From Pseudomonas sp. GOM6 (GTDB lineage: Bacteria > Pseudomonadota > Gammaproteobacteria > Pseudomonadales > Pseudomonadaceae), in NCBI RefSeq assembly GCF_029537485.1, contig NZ_JARPUS010000016.1, positions 1-64,000 of the forward strand: a DNA stretch of 64,000 nucleotides, read 5' to 3'. Below the pieces are notes generated by a model. The model saw only the letters and a program-made list of their open reading frames with translations, had not been told where the DNA came from and did no database searches. The position numbers were made by a program, and so were the translations under genes. This document shows, one piece after another, positions 7,364-15,320 of this stretch; position 1 is the stretch's first letter, and every line of letters starts with the position of its first letter.

Positions 7364-8586
7364 AATATGTCACCCTGCATTTCGGATTTAAACAGCTTTC
7401 TTACTTCGCCTTGTCCCACAAGGTCAGAGAAGAGATTGTAGTTGCCGCTTTCTTGTCGCAATCTGCCTGCGATAATCGCAGGGTGTATTTTTAAATTTCT
7501 AGCAAGATCTAATATAGATTCTTTGCTTGGATTTAGATACGCATCTGATCTTTTCCATATGGATCGAGGTATGAAGGCTTCTCTTGCAATTCTATTTGCT
7601 TCGGCTTCTCTCTTGTCTTCAGATGGTCTTTCTAGATCATCTAATATTGCTTCGGAGCTATCATCCATGTGTTTCCAGATGTGTGCAACTTCGTGTATCA
7701 GTGTGAACCAGAAATTATCAATCCTATCGTTGCGAAGTGTAAGGCCAATTATTGGTGTTCCGTCTGCATCTAATAATGCAGCGCCGTCAAGCATTGTCCC
7801 TTTTAGGTGTGGCTCTATAATTACGGATACGCCTATATCTTCTAGTAGTTTTTTAGCCAGCAAGGGGCCGCTTTCAAATCTACTTAGTTGTGATAGTTCT
7901 TTTATGAGGCTATTGTTTATTGAGTCTTTTTTGTACTCATTTGTTTTTCGGGTCTCTCTTGATTTCTGGATTATTCGTGCGACCCATGCATATAGAGTGT
8001 AATTTGTGGTAGGAGTTGCAGCCTCACCTTTTAGAGTCCTTCTAAAGGATGCTCCGCCAGTTTGCAGCCCCATCTCGAAGATGAAGTTTTTTACTATTTC
8101 TTCGGCACTAGATTTCGCTTTGTCTGTAGCCTTCTGAATCCATCCCCGTGTCACCATTTCGGCGACTGGAAATTTTTTCCAGTCGATACTTTCTTTTTTA
8201 GGAGTGTTCTCTATTTCAGAAAGCCCAATTAACGTGTCAGTCGATATTCCAAGTCCTATAGCTAATGCTCTGATCATTGGAACTGTGAGGGGTCTTTTTC
8301 GTGAGAGTATTTCTGACACTCGACTGCGTGTTCCAAAATAAGGAACTAGGTCAGCTTGTTTAAGACCTTTTTCCTCCATTCTGAACAAAATGGCATCAAT
8401 TGGGTCAGGTGCCTCTACGGGGTATTTATTCTTTTCATAATCCTCAATTAGCACGGACAGAAGCTCAAGGTCGTCACTTTCATCAGTGCCTGGCGCTGGC
8501 ATTTTATGAATAAGCTCTTGAACCTTGTCGAAGTACTCTCTGTACTGCTCTTCGGTTCTAATGACTTTTGCTTCAATAGTATTCAT
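7360..8586 (-). CDS. HigA-type HTH antitoxin fused to ImmA/IrrE metallopeptidase
   Basis: 408 residues. Residues 1-60 resemble the HigA N-terminal region (MNTIEAKVIRTEEQYREYF). Residues ~62-122 are an XRE HTH (MEEKGLKQADLVPYFG and SRVSEILSRKRPLT). Residues ~235-345 are an ImmA/IrrE domain with zinc motif HEVAH at 298-302 and a probable third ligand in the REAEANRIAREAFIP helix (~326-340). Such fusions act as repressors and antitoxins, or as proteolytic switches that cleave a repressor. The start overlaps the HigB stop by four bases and its stop overlaps the next start by four. It probably binds the two TGTTCCCA palindromes upstream of the operon. Confidence 0.88.
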   Translation of the reverse strand: MNTIEAKVIRTEEQYREYFDKVQELIHKMPAPGTDESDDLELLSVLIEDYEKNKYPVEAPDPIDAILFRMEEKGLKQADLVPYFGTRSRVSEILSRKRPLTVPMIRALAIGLGISTDTLIGLSEIENTPKKESIDWKKFPVAEMVTRGWIQKATDKAKSSAEEIVKNFIFEMGLQTGGASFRRTLKGEAATPTTNYTLYAWVARIIQKSRETRKTNEYKKDSINNSLIKELSQLSRFESGPLLAKKLLEDIGVSVIIEPHLKGTMLDGAALLDADGTPIIGLTLRNDRIDNFWFTLIHEVAHIWKHMDDSSEAILDDLERPSEDKREAEANRIAREAFIPRSIWKRSDAYLNPSKESILDLARNLKIHPAIIAGRLRQESGNYNLFSDLVGQGEVRKLFKSEMQGDIL

Positions 8587-8846
8587 AGTTTTTTAATAAG
8601 CTTAGTAATGATCGCAATGCCTTGGGCAAAGGCAATTTTCAATTCTAGAAAGTGTCCCGATGAGCAGACGCAAAAGGAAAAGTGGTTCTCTTCCAGCTTT
8701 TGGGCTTTGGGGTACTGCTCTAGAAGCTCAGAGGAGTGCTTCCAGTGGGCGTGCGAAATTTCGCTCACCCAGTTAGAAATCCACTTATCTATGTGCTCGC
8801 TTTCCCCCCTAAGGGTTACGAGCTTCTCACGCCCTAGCAATTTCAT
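8583..8846 (-). CDS. HigB-like type II toxin
   Basis: 87 residues, first gene of the minus-strand operon. The pattern HIDKWISNWVSEISHAHW followed by SSELLEQYPKAQKL and a short beta-rich C-terminus (NHFSFCVC, FLELKIAF, AIITKLIKK) matches the HigB/RelE-like mRNA interferase family of PF09907 type. It should be a ribosome-associated or free RNase neutralised by the HigA-ImmA protein encoded next. The toxin-first order is typical of higBA. The C-terminus is shorter than usual, lacking the final His-Tyr segment many HigB proteins carry, so activity is uncertain. It is transcribed from the promoter at 8876-8905. Confidence 0.75.
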   Translation of the reverse strand: MKLLGREKLVTLRGESEHIDKWISNWVSEISHAHWKHSSELLEQYPKAQKLEENHFSFCVCSSGHFLELKIAFAQGIAIITKLIKKL

Positions 8847-8857
8847 GATTGATGCTT

Positions 8858-8931
8858 TGTTCCCAATTTGGGAACAATATAGGGGTGCGCCTGGAGAGCT
8901 GTCAAGCGGAATGTTCCCAGATTGGGAACAT
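8858..8931 (-). promoter_or_regulatory. higB operon promoter flanked by two operator palindromes
   Basis: On the minus strand a consensus -35 TTGACA (8905-8900) and a -10 TATATT (8881-8876) are 18 bases apart. Palindrome O1, TGTTCCCAA-T-TTGGGAACA (8858-8876), abuts the -10 box. Palindrome O2, ATGTTCCCA-GAT-TGGGAACAT (8911-8931), lies just upstream of the -35 box. Their centres are 54 bases apart, about five helical turns. This is a textbook layout for autorepression by the HigA-type HTH protein. Confidence 0.85.
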
Positions 8932-8953
8932 GATGGTTGGTTCTACTGCAGAC

Positions 8954-10387
8954 TCAGAGTGTGGTGGTCAGCTCACGCTCAATGAGGTCAAAAATCTTAT
9001 TGATCACCTCTTTTGCTTGCTCCGGCGTCTGGAATAAATTGCCTCCGTACAGGTCGTTGAATGGCTTGAAGCTGTCGATATCCACATAGCACACCACGGC
9101 TTCGCGGCTTTGCTGCAGCAGGCGTCCCAGGCATTGCTGGATGGGCACGTTGCCCGGTAGCAGGGTCAGCGGGTTGGCATGGCGGGCCTGCTGGATCTTC
9201 AGTTCGGTGATCAGCTTGAGCACATCGATAACTCTCCCCAGGCCGCGGTAGCGGCCGTTCTGCACGATGATGAAGTCTTCCTCCATGCGCTGCCGGGCGC
9301 GGCTGGTGAGCAGTCGGCTGACCTGTTGCAGCGACTGGCCGATATCGACGGCGAGGAAGTCCTGGCTCATCAGGCGGCTGATCGGCTTGCGGGCGAACAG
9401 GTCGGTGGCGAAGGGCTTGAGCAGTGCGTCCGACAGCGAGTGGCGGTGGACGATGCCCACCGGTTGGCCCTGCTCGTCGAGCACCGCCAGGGAATTGAGG
9501 TTGGCCTGGGCGCGGAAAGCCTCCAGCACTTCGGCGATGGCGGTCTGCTGCGGCACGGCCTGCTGCTCGTTGAGCAGTGCTGACAGGTCGCCGCTCTCTT
9601 CACCCAGCGTGGGAGACAGGTTATCCAAACGCGGCAGCAGTTTCTGCGCATCGCGGGGCGGCTGTTCCTGAGGACGGCAGAGCAGATAGCCCTGCACCAG
9701 ATCGATGCCCATCTCGATCAGCGTGGCCAGCTCCTCTTCCAGTTCGATGCCTTCGGCGATCACCTGGGCGCGCGAGGCACGGGCCATCTTCAGGATGGAA
9801 TCGACGAACTCGCGTTTGACCGCATCCTGGTGGATGCCGTCGATGAAGTGGCGGTCGATCTTCACGTAGTCCGGGCGCAGTTCCGACCACAGGCGCAGGC
9901 TGGAATAACCGGCGCCCAGATCGTCCAGGGCGATGGAGAAACCCATGGCGCGGTAGTGGTGCAGGGCGGTGTCGAGCAGAGCGAAATCGTCGATGGGGGC
10001 CTGCTCGGTCAGCTCGATGACGACCTGATCCGGCGGAATGCCGAAGTCCCTCAGCAGCTTCAGGGTACGGCCCGGCTGGTGGCTGGGCTCCAGCAGCGAC
10101 TCCGGCGAGACGTTAAGGAAGAGCTTGCCGTGCAGTTTCTGTGCGCTGAAACACTGGCAGGCGCTCTTGCGGGCCTGCAGTTCCAGTTCGCTCAGGCGCC
10201 CGCAATTGCGGGCCACGCTGAACAGGGCGATGGGAGCGTGCAGTGGGCTGTTCGATGGACCACGGGTCAGGGCTTCGTAGCCGAGAATACGCTGCTCGGA
10301 GAGGCTGATGATGGGCTGGAACAGGCTATGGAGGTCGCCGTGAGCAAGGATGGACTCCAGGGCGCTCAACTGCTCGGTGACGGTCAT
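8954..10387 (-). CDS. EAL-CBS-GGDEF protein, truncated in GGDEF by an insertion
   Basis: 477 residues. Residues ~15-245 are an EAL phosphodiesterase domain with the EAL motif (YEALTRGP, 38-40), LDDLGAGYSSL and IAEGIELEEE, so c-di-GMP hydrolysis is plausible. Residues ~260-395 hold a tandem CBS pair (GIVHRHSLSDALL; FIIVQNGRYRGLGRVIDV). The GGDEF domain starts near residue 405 (NPLTLLPGN, YVDIDSFKPFNDLYG) and is cut at residue ~448. The last 29 residues come from the inserted element and end at a stop at 8954. The missing part lies at 3836-4265. The intact gene would give about 586 residues, like the CBS/EAL/GGDEF protein found next to prc in P. aeruginosa (PA3258 by my recollection). The EAL half may still be active. 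Confidence 0.88.
   Translation of the reverse strand: MTVTEQLSALESILAHGDLHSLFQPIISLSEQRILGYEALTRGPSNSPLHAPIALFSVARNCGRLSELELQARKSACQCFSAQKLHGKLFLNVSPESLLEPSHQPGRTLKLLRDFGIPPDQVVIELTEQAPIDDFALLDTALHHYRAMGFSIALDDLGAGYSSLRLWSELRPDYVKIDRHFIDGIHQDAVKREFVDSILKMARASRAQVIAEGIELEEELATLIEMGIDLVQGYLLCRPQEQPPRDAQKLLPRLDNLSPTLGEESGDLSALLNEQQAVPQQTAIAEVLEAFRAQANLNSLAVLDEQGQPVGIVHRHSLSDALLKPFATDLFARKPISRLMSQDFLAVDIGQSLQQVSRLLTSRARQRMEEDFIIVQNGRYRGLGRVIDVLKLITELKIQQARHANPLTLLPGNVPIQQCLGRLLQQSREAVVCYVDIDSFKPFNDLYGGNLFQTPEQAKEVINKIFDLIERELTTTL
9045..9056. repeat. Right direct repeat (att-like) of the inserted element
   Basis: CCGTACAGGTCG, identical to 4254-4265. Host sequence continues to higher coordinates in the frame of the GGDEF domain (SFKPFNDLYG). 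Element sequence lies to lower coordinates. Confidence 0.8.
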
Positions 10388-10410
10388 GGGGTGTCTCGAT
10401 CTGGCGGAAA

Positions 10411-10438
10411 AGAAAAAGGCCGGTATCGCTACCGGCCT
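10411..10438 (-). terminator. Rho-independent terminator of prc
   Basis: Arms AGGCCGGTA and TACCGGCCT surround a TCGC loop. On the minus strand the stem is followed by TTTTTCT. It lies about 40 bases beyond the prc stop and before the EAL gene start, so the two genes are separate transcription units. Confidence 0.85.
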
Positions 10439-10479
10439 CTATTTCACGACAGTTCAGTGACTGTTTGATGACCATTGCC

Positions 10480-12558
10480 TCAGTGCTTGGCGATGGTCGC
10501 CTCCAGTCCCAGGTAGTCGAGCAGGATGCGCCCGCTCTCCGCCAGGTAGGCGTCGTCTTCCGGCTTGGTCTTTTCCGGCTCGACAGGGCTGGCGTCTTCA
10601 TCTTCCGCTTTGATTTCCTTGAGCAATTCCTCGCCCTTGGCCTTGCGCTTGGTGTTTTCCAGGGCCAGTTGACGCTTCTCGATATCGGCGTGCTGGGCGC
10701 GGCGTTTTTCCTCGTTGAGGCTGACGCTGGTCTCGGCCATCAGCTCCTGGGTCAGCGCCAGGCGCTCGCGGGTGAAGACGAAGTCCGGATCGTTCGCCGT
10801 ACGCGACTCGTGGCGGGCCTTGAGTTCGGCCAGGAAGGGTTTGTAGGGGTTGCTGTCCGGGCGTACGGCCGGTTTGATGCTGTCCCAGGGCATGGCCTCG
10901 GGCAGGGCGCTCTCGCCGATTTCCTGGGTATCCACGATGTTCGGGTAGGCGATATCCGGTAGCACGCCTTGGTGCTGGGTGCTTTGCCCGGAAACCCGGT
11001 AGAACTTGGCTAGGGTCAGCTTCAGCTCGCCATGGTTGAGCGGCTGGATGGTTTGCACCGTGCCCTTGCCGAAGGTCTGGCCGCCGAGGATCAGGGCGCG
11101 ATGGTAGTCCTGCATGGCGCCGGCGAAGATTTCCGAAGCGGAGGCGGACAGGCGATCCACCAGCACTGCCATCGGGCCGTTGTAGAACACGCCGGGTTCT
11201 TCGTCGGCCAGGACGTCGACGCGGCCGTCGCTGTTGCGTACCAGTACGGTGGGGCCCTGATCGATGAACAGGCCGGTCAGTTCGGTGGCTTCCTGCAGGG
11301 AGCCGCCGCCGTTGTCGCGCAGGTCGATGACCACGCCGTCGACTTTTTCCTGCTTCAGTTCGCCGAGCAGGCGTTTCACGTCGCGGGTAGTGCTCTTGTA
11401 GTTCGGGTCCTGGGCGCGGTAGGCCTTGAAGTCGAGGTAGAAGGCCGGAACCTTGATCACCCCGAGTTTGTATTCGCGGCCTTCATGCTGCAGCTTGAGC
11501 ACGGACTTCTGCGCCGCCTGTTCCTCCAGCTTGACTGCCTCGCGAACGATGGTGACCACCTTGCTGGTCAGGTCGCTCGGCGCGTTGCTGGCGGGGATTA
11601 CTTCCAGGCGCACCTTGGAACCTTTCGGGCCACGGATCAGCTTGACCACTTCGTCGAGGCGCCAGCCGATCACGTCGACCATTTCCTTGTCGCCCTGGGC
11701 CACGCCGATGATCTTGTCGGCCGGGGAGATCAGCTTGCTCTTCTCGGCCGGGCCCGCCGGCACCAGGCGTACGACCTTGACGTACTCGTTGTCGTTTTGC
11801 AGGACGGCACCGATGCCTTCCAGCGACAGACTCATGTTGATGTCGAAGTTTTCCGCGTTGTCCGGCGAGAGGTAGTTGGTGTGCGGGTCGTAGGTTTGCG
11901 CGAAGGCGTTGATGTAGGCCTGGAACACGTCTTCGCCACGGGTCTGCGCCAGACGCTTGCGCTGATTCTTGTAGCGCTTTTGCAGCAGCTCCTGAATGTC
12001 CTTGGGCTCCTTGCCGGCGATCTTCAGGCGCAGTACTTCGTCCTTGACGCGCTTGCGCCAGAGATCGTCCAGTTCGGCGTTGTTCTTGGCCCAGGGGGCC
12101 TTTTCGCGATCCACCAGCAGGTTCTCGTCGATGCTGAAGTCGATCTTGTCGACCCCCTTGGCGAGCAGGGCGTCGACGTAGTCGAGACGCTCTTCGGAGC
12201 GCTGCAGGTAGGTGCGGTAGATGATGAAGCCTGGCTCCAGGTCGCCACCCTTGAGCAGGTCGTCGAAGCGCTTGCTCCAGCGGTCGAACTTCTCGATATC
12301 GGCGGCGGTGAAGTAGCTGCGCGCCGGGTCGAGCATCTGCAGGTAGCCCTCGTAGATTTTCTGCGAGCGGGCATCGTCCAGAGGCGGCTTGTTGTAGTGG
12401 TGGCGCTTGAGTAGCTCGACCACATTGAGGCTGGCGATCACCTGTTCGCGATCCGGCTGCAGGTAGGCCCAGTTTTCGGCTGCGGCCTTGGCGGCGGCGG
12501 GCAGGGCATTGAACCCAAGCAGCAGGGCGAGGGCGGTAGCGGGGATAAGTCTCTGCAT
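10480..12558 (-). CDS. prc: Carboxy-terminal (tail-specific) protease Prc/Tsp
   Basis: 692 residues from the ATG at 12558, which gives a clean signal peptide (MQRLIPATALALLLGFNALPAAA). In-frame ATGs at 12591 and 12645 would precede it with a non-signal leader. A PDZ domain lies around residues 210-310 (ISPADKIIGVAQGDKEMVDV). The S41 peptidase core has IDLRDNGGGSL, the catalytic Ser in SASASEIFAGA and the catalytic Lys in GGQTFGKGTVQ. A helical DUF3340-type C-terminal region follows. In the periplasm Prc trims or degrades proteins with non-polar C-termini; in P. aeruginosa it degrades truncated MucA and so influences alginate control. It is transcribed alone. Confidence 0.95.
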   Translation of the reverse strand: MQRLIPATALALLLGFNALPAAAKAAAENWAYLQPDREQVIASLNVVELLKRHHYNKPPLDDARSQKIYEGYLQMLDPARSYFTAADIEKFDRWSKRFDDLLKGGDLEPGFIIYRTYLQRSEERLDYVDALLAKGVDKIDFSIDENLLVDREKAPWAKNNAELDDLWRKRVKDEVLRLKIAGKEPKDIQELLQKRYKNQRKRLAQTRGEDVFQAYINAFAQTYDPHTNYLSPDNAENFDINMSLSLEGIGAVLQNDNEYVKVVRLVPAGPAEKSKLISPADKIIGVAQGDKEMVDVIGWRLDEVVKLIRGPKGSKVRLEVIPASNAPSDLTSKVVTIVREAVKLEEQAAQKSVLKLQHEGREYKLGVIKVPAFYLDFKAYRAQDPNYKSTTRDVKRLLGELKQEKVDGVVIDLRDNGGGSLQEATELTGLFIDQGPTVLVRNSDGRVDVLADEEPGVFYNGPMAVLVDRLSASASEIFAGAMQDYHRALILGGQTFGKGTVQTIQPLNHGELKLTLAKFYRVSGQSTQHQGVLPDIAYPNIVDTQEIGESALPEAMPWDSIKPAVRPDSNPYKPFLAELKARHESRTANDPDFVFTRERLALTQELMAETSVSLNEEKRRAQHADIEKRQLALENTKRKAKGEELLKEIKAEDEDASPVEPEKTKPEDDAYLAESGRILLDYLGLEATIAKH

Positions 12559-12713
12559 GGTGGTTCGACGCGAAGGCAGGTGATAACGCATATTAGGCCG
12601 TCTAGTAGGGCGCCGGTTCCGTTGGAGCCGAGCGGCAAAATGCAAAAACCCGGAGTGCGGTGGCGCAAGCCGCGCGCCGTCTACGCCGGGGTCTCATTCA
12701 CTATGGAGGCAGC

Positions 12714-13676
12714 ATGAAGGCATTGCAAGGCGTTGAGGGGCAGTTGGAATGGGTGGAACGGTCGCTTTCTGCCTGCGATGTGGGGCAGATCCGCATTCGT
12801 GTCGCCGCCGCTGGCCTCAACCGTGCGGACCTGTTGCAACGCGCCGGCCACTATCCGCCACCCCCGGGTGCCAGCGATACGCTCGGCCTGGAATGCTCCG
12901 GGGTTGTGGTCGAGGCTGGGCCGGGCAGTCAGTGGCAGGTGGGCGAGCGGGTCTGCGCGCTGTTGGCCGGTGGTGGCATAGCCGAGGAAGTGCTGGTCGA
13001 TGCGCGCCATGCGCTGCCGGTGCCGGAAGGCGTGTCACTGCTTGAAGCTGCGGCGCTGCCGGAAGTCTATGCCACCGCCTGGCTCAACTTGTTCCAGCTG
13101 GCGGCTATCAAGCCCGGCGAGAAGGTGCTGCTGCACGCGGGTGCCAGCGGTGTCGGCTCGGCAGCGATCCAGCTGTGCAAGGCGTTCGGCAACCCCTGCT
13201 GGGTCAGCGTCGGTTCGGCCGAGCGTCTGGCCTACTGCGAAGCGCTGGGTGCCCAGGGCGGGGCGATTCGCAGTGAGGATCTGCAGAGCCTGCGCGACTT
13301 CGGTCCCTTCGATGCGATTCTCGATCCGGTCGGTGCCAGCTATGCCGACCTCAACCTGCAACTGCTGGCCCGCGATGGGCGCTGGGTGTGCATCGGCTTG
13401 ATGGGCGGCAGCAAGGCGCAGCTGGACATGGCGCTGCTGCTGGGCAAGCGCATCCAGCTGACCGGCTCGACCCTGCGCAACCGTGACGAGCAGTTCAAGG
13501 CCGAGCTGATGGCGGATTTGCAGCACCACGTCTGGCCGCTGTTCGGCGAAGGCCGGCTGAAGCCGCAGCTGGAGCGTGCCTATGCGGCCAAGGACGCCGA
13601 AGCGGCCTTCGCCGCGCTGGCCAGCAATCAGGTCAGTGGCAAGCTGGTGCTGCAGCTCGACGACAGCCTGGTCTGA
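12714..13676 (+). CDS. NAD(P)H quinone oxidoreductase, zinc-less MDR family
   Basis: 320 residues from the ATG at 12714, placed by GGAGG six bases upstream; an ORF extension to 12660 is unsupported. N-terminal GroES-like domain with GLNRADLLQRAGHYPPPPG, then a Rossmann fold with the nucleotide-binding motif HAGASGVGSAAIQL at ~residues 141-154. The catalytic zinc cysteines of true alcohol dehydrogenases are absent, as in quinone oxidoreductases of the PIG3/QorB type. It probably reduces quinones or enones with NADPH in the cytosol. Divergent from prc and convergent with the HAD gene, two bases away. Confidence 0.9.
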   Translation: MKALQGVEGQLEWVERSLSACDVGQIRIRVAAAGLNRADLLQRAGHYPPPPGASDTLGLECSGVVVEAGPGSQWQVGERVCALLAGGGIAEEVLVDARHALPVPEGVSLLEAAALPEVYATAWLNLFQLAAIKPGEKVLLHAGASGVGSAAIQLCKAFGNPCWVSVGSAERLAYCEALGAQGGAIRSEDLQSLRDFGPFDAILDPVGASYADLNLQLLARDGRWVCIGLMGGSKAQLDMALLLGKRIQLTGSTLRNRDEQFKAELMADLQHHVWPLFGEGRLKPQLERAYAAKDAEAAFAALASNQVSGKLVLQLDDSLV

Positions 13677-13677
13677 G

Positions 13678-14331
13678 TTAACGCCAGTGCAGGATGTCCC
13701 AGCCCTCGCGTTGCGCATGCTCGCGCAGCGTCGGGTCGGGATTGACCGCATGCGGGTACGGCACCTGCGCCAGCAACGGCAGGTCGTTGCGCGAATCCGA
13801 GTAGAAGTGCGCCCCCTCCAGAGTCTCGCCCTCGGCCTGCAGCCAGGCGTCGAGGCGGGTGACCTTGCCTTCGCGGTAGGTCAGCACGCCCTGGGTGCGA
13901 CCGCTGTAGCAGCCGTGTTGCAGTTCGCAGTCGATGGCCAGCACTTCTTCGACGCCCAGGCGCTCGCCGATGGCGCTGACCAGGAAGTGCGCCGAGGCGG
14001 AGATGATCAGCAGGCGGTCACCGGCCGCGCGGTGGCTGGCCAGACAGCGCATGGCGTCGCTGTAGATGATCGGCTCGATCACGTCCTCGACGAAGGGCTC
14101 GACGACGAAGGCCACTTCCTCCGGCGTGCGACCCACCAGCGGCGACAGGGTGAAGGCCATGTAATCCTCCATGGCCAGCTTGCCTTGGGAGTACAGGGTC
14201 ATCAGCTCCTGCTCGCGGGTCAGGAAACTGTCGCGGTCGACCCACTGCAGGTCGACCATGTGCTCGGCCCAGAGCGAGGCGCAGTCGCCGTGGATCAGGG
14301 TTTCGTCGAGATCGAAGATTGCCAGGGCCAT
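13678..14331 (-). CDS. HAD-superfamily phosphatase (HAD-IB, SerB-like)
   Basis: 217 residues from the ATG at 14331, which overlaps the stop of the upstream ATPase gene (TGATG) and follows GAGGTGG. Motif I is FDLDETLIHGD (nucleophile and acid Asp, residues ~6-8), motif II is LLIISAS, motif III has a Lys in REGKVTRL, and motif IV is YSDSRNDLPLL. The order and the C1-type cap match HAD-IB phosphoserine-phosphatase-like hydrolases. Encoded last in the operon of a putative phosphorus-compound importer, it may dephosphorylate the imported compound or its product. Substrate unknown. Confidence 0.9.
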   Translation of the reverse strand: MALAIFDLDETLIHGDCASLWAEHMVDLQWVDRDSFLTREQELMTLYSQGKLAMEDYMAFTLSPLVGRTPEEVAFVVEPFVEDVIEPIIYSDAMRCLASHRAAGDRLLIISASAHFLVSAIGERLGVEEVLAIDCELQHGCYSGRTQGVLTYREGKVTRLDAWLQAEGETLEGAHFYSDSRNDLPLLAQVPYPHAVNPDPTLREHAQREGWDILHWR

Positions 14332-15320
14332 CAGGCCACCTCCCGGATTGCGTTGGCGTCGATGGACAGGCCGATGCACTGGCCCTTGCCGATCAGCTCG
14401 CCTTCGCTGCGATTGAGTACGTCTACCAGCAGTTCCACGCCGTTGGCCTGTACCCGGTAGCGGATGACGTTGCCCAGCAGGCTGTGGCCGAGTACTTCGG
14501 CGGCGATGGTGCCGCTGTCGTGTAGCTGGATGGCCTCGGGACGGATGGCGATGCGGCTGTTTACCGGGCGCAGCAACAGGCGGCTGGCGGTGTCGGCATC
14601 GAGCAGGTTGTAGTTGCCGATGAAGCCCGCGGCGAAGGCATCCACCGGGGCGGTATAGAGCGATTCGGCATCGCCGCTCTGGACGATCTTGCCGGCGTTC
14701 ATCAGGAAGATGCGGTCGCTCATGGTCAGCGCTTCTTCCTGGTCGTGGGTGACGAAGAGGGTGGTCAGACCCAGCTCCTGCTGGATGGCGCGGATCTGCT
14801 CACGCAGGTGTTTGCGGATGCGCGCATCCAGAGCCGACAGCGGCTCGTCGAGCAGCAGCAGGCGCGGGCGGGTGACCAGCGAGCGCGCCAGGGCCACGCG
14901 CTGGCACTGGCCGCCGGAGAGCTGGTGCGGGTAGCGCGCGGCAAACTCGTGCAGCTCCACCAGGCGCAGCACTTCGTCGACGCGCTGGGCGGTTTCGTCC
15001 TTGCCGACCTTCTGCATGCGCAGGCCGAAGGCGACGTTCTGCGCCACCGTCATGTTGGGGAACAGCGCATAGCTCTGGAACACCATGCCGATGCCGCGCT
15101 TCTGCGGCGTCAGCGGCACCAGGTCCTGTTCGCCGAGGAGGATTTGCCCGCCGTCGACTTCGGTGAGGCCGGCGATGCAGCGCAGCAGGGTGGATTTGCC
15201 GCAGCCGGAAGGGCCGAGCAGGGTGACGAACTCGCCCTGTTCGATCTCGCAGTGGATGTCGCTGAAGATCGGCGTGTTGCCGTAGCTTTTGTGCAGATTA
15301 CGGATGGAAAGGTAACTCAT
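14331..15320 (-). CDS. ABC transporter ATP-binding protein (Fe3+/phosphonate/polyamine class)
   Basis: 329 residues. Walker A GPSGCGKST at ~36-44, Q-loop MVFQSYALFP, signature LSGGQCQRVALARS (with Cys where Gln is common), Walker B LLLLDEPLSALD and H-loop VTHDQEEAL. The C-terminal ~90 residues form a TOBE-type regulatory domain (RPEAIQLHDSG, LLGNVIRYRV). This is the MalK/PotA/FbpC-like class that serves binding-protein importers. Its start overlaps the stop of the permease gene by four bases. Together with the two permeases and the binding protein it forms a complete importer. Confidence 0.93.
   Translation of the reverse strand: MSYLSIRNLHKSYGNTPIFSDIHCEIEQGEFVTLLGPSGCGKSTLLRCIAGLTEVDGGQILLGEQDLVPLTPQKRGIGMVFQSYALFPNMTVAQNVAFGLRMQKVGKDETAQRVDEVLRLVELHEFAARYPHQLSGGQCQRVALARSLVTRPRLLLLDEPLSALDARIRKHLREQIRAIQQELGLTTLFVTHDQEEALTMSDRIFLMNAGKIVQSGDAESLYTAPVDAFAAGFIGNYNLLDADTASRLLLRPVNSRIAIRPEAIQLHDSGTIAAEVLGHSLLGNVIRYRVQANGVELLVDVLNRSEGELIGKGQCIGLSIDANAIREVA

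Larger units (their letters stand above)
4254..9056. mobile_element. Defence-like genomic element inserted in a GGDEF gene
   Basis: A roughly 4.8 kb insertion bounded by a 12-base direct repeat CCGTACAGGTCG (4254-4265 and 9045-9056). It is visibly AT-rich and uses codons unlike the GC-rich flanks. It separates two halves of one host gene whose protein sequence joins cleanly across it. Cargo: a KAP-like NTPase (plus strand) and a higB - higA/immA - beta operon (minus strand). No transposase, integrase or recombinase is present, so it is a non-autonomous or decayed element, or one mobilised in trans. Similarity between the ends extends imperfectly beyond the 12 bases (GGCTT at matching distance), consistent with a site-specific attL/attR pair rather than a transposon target duplication. 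Confidence 0.85.

Noticed and set aside
11032..12414. 460-codon plus-strand frame over prc, and a similar one over the SulP gene
   Set aside because: Both are antisense shadows lacking a start signal and recognisable motifs.
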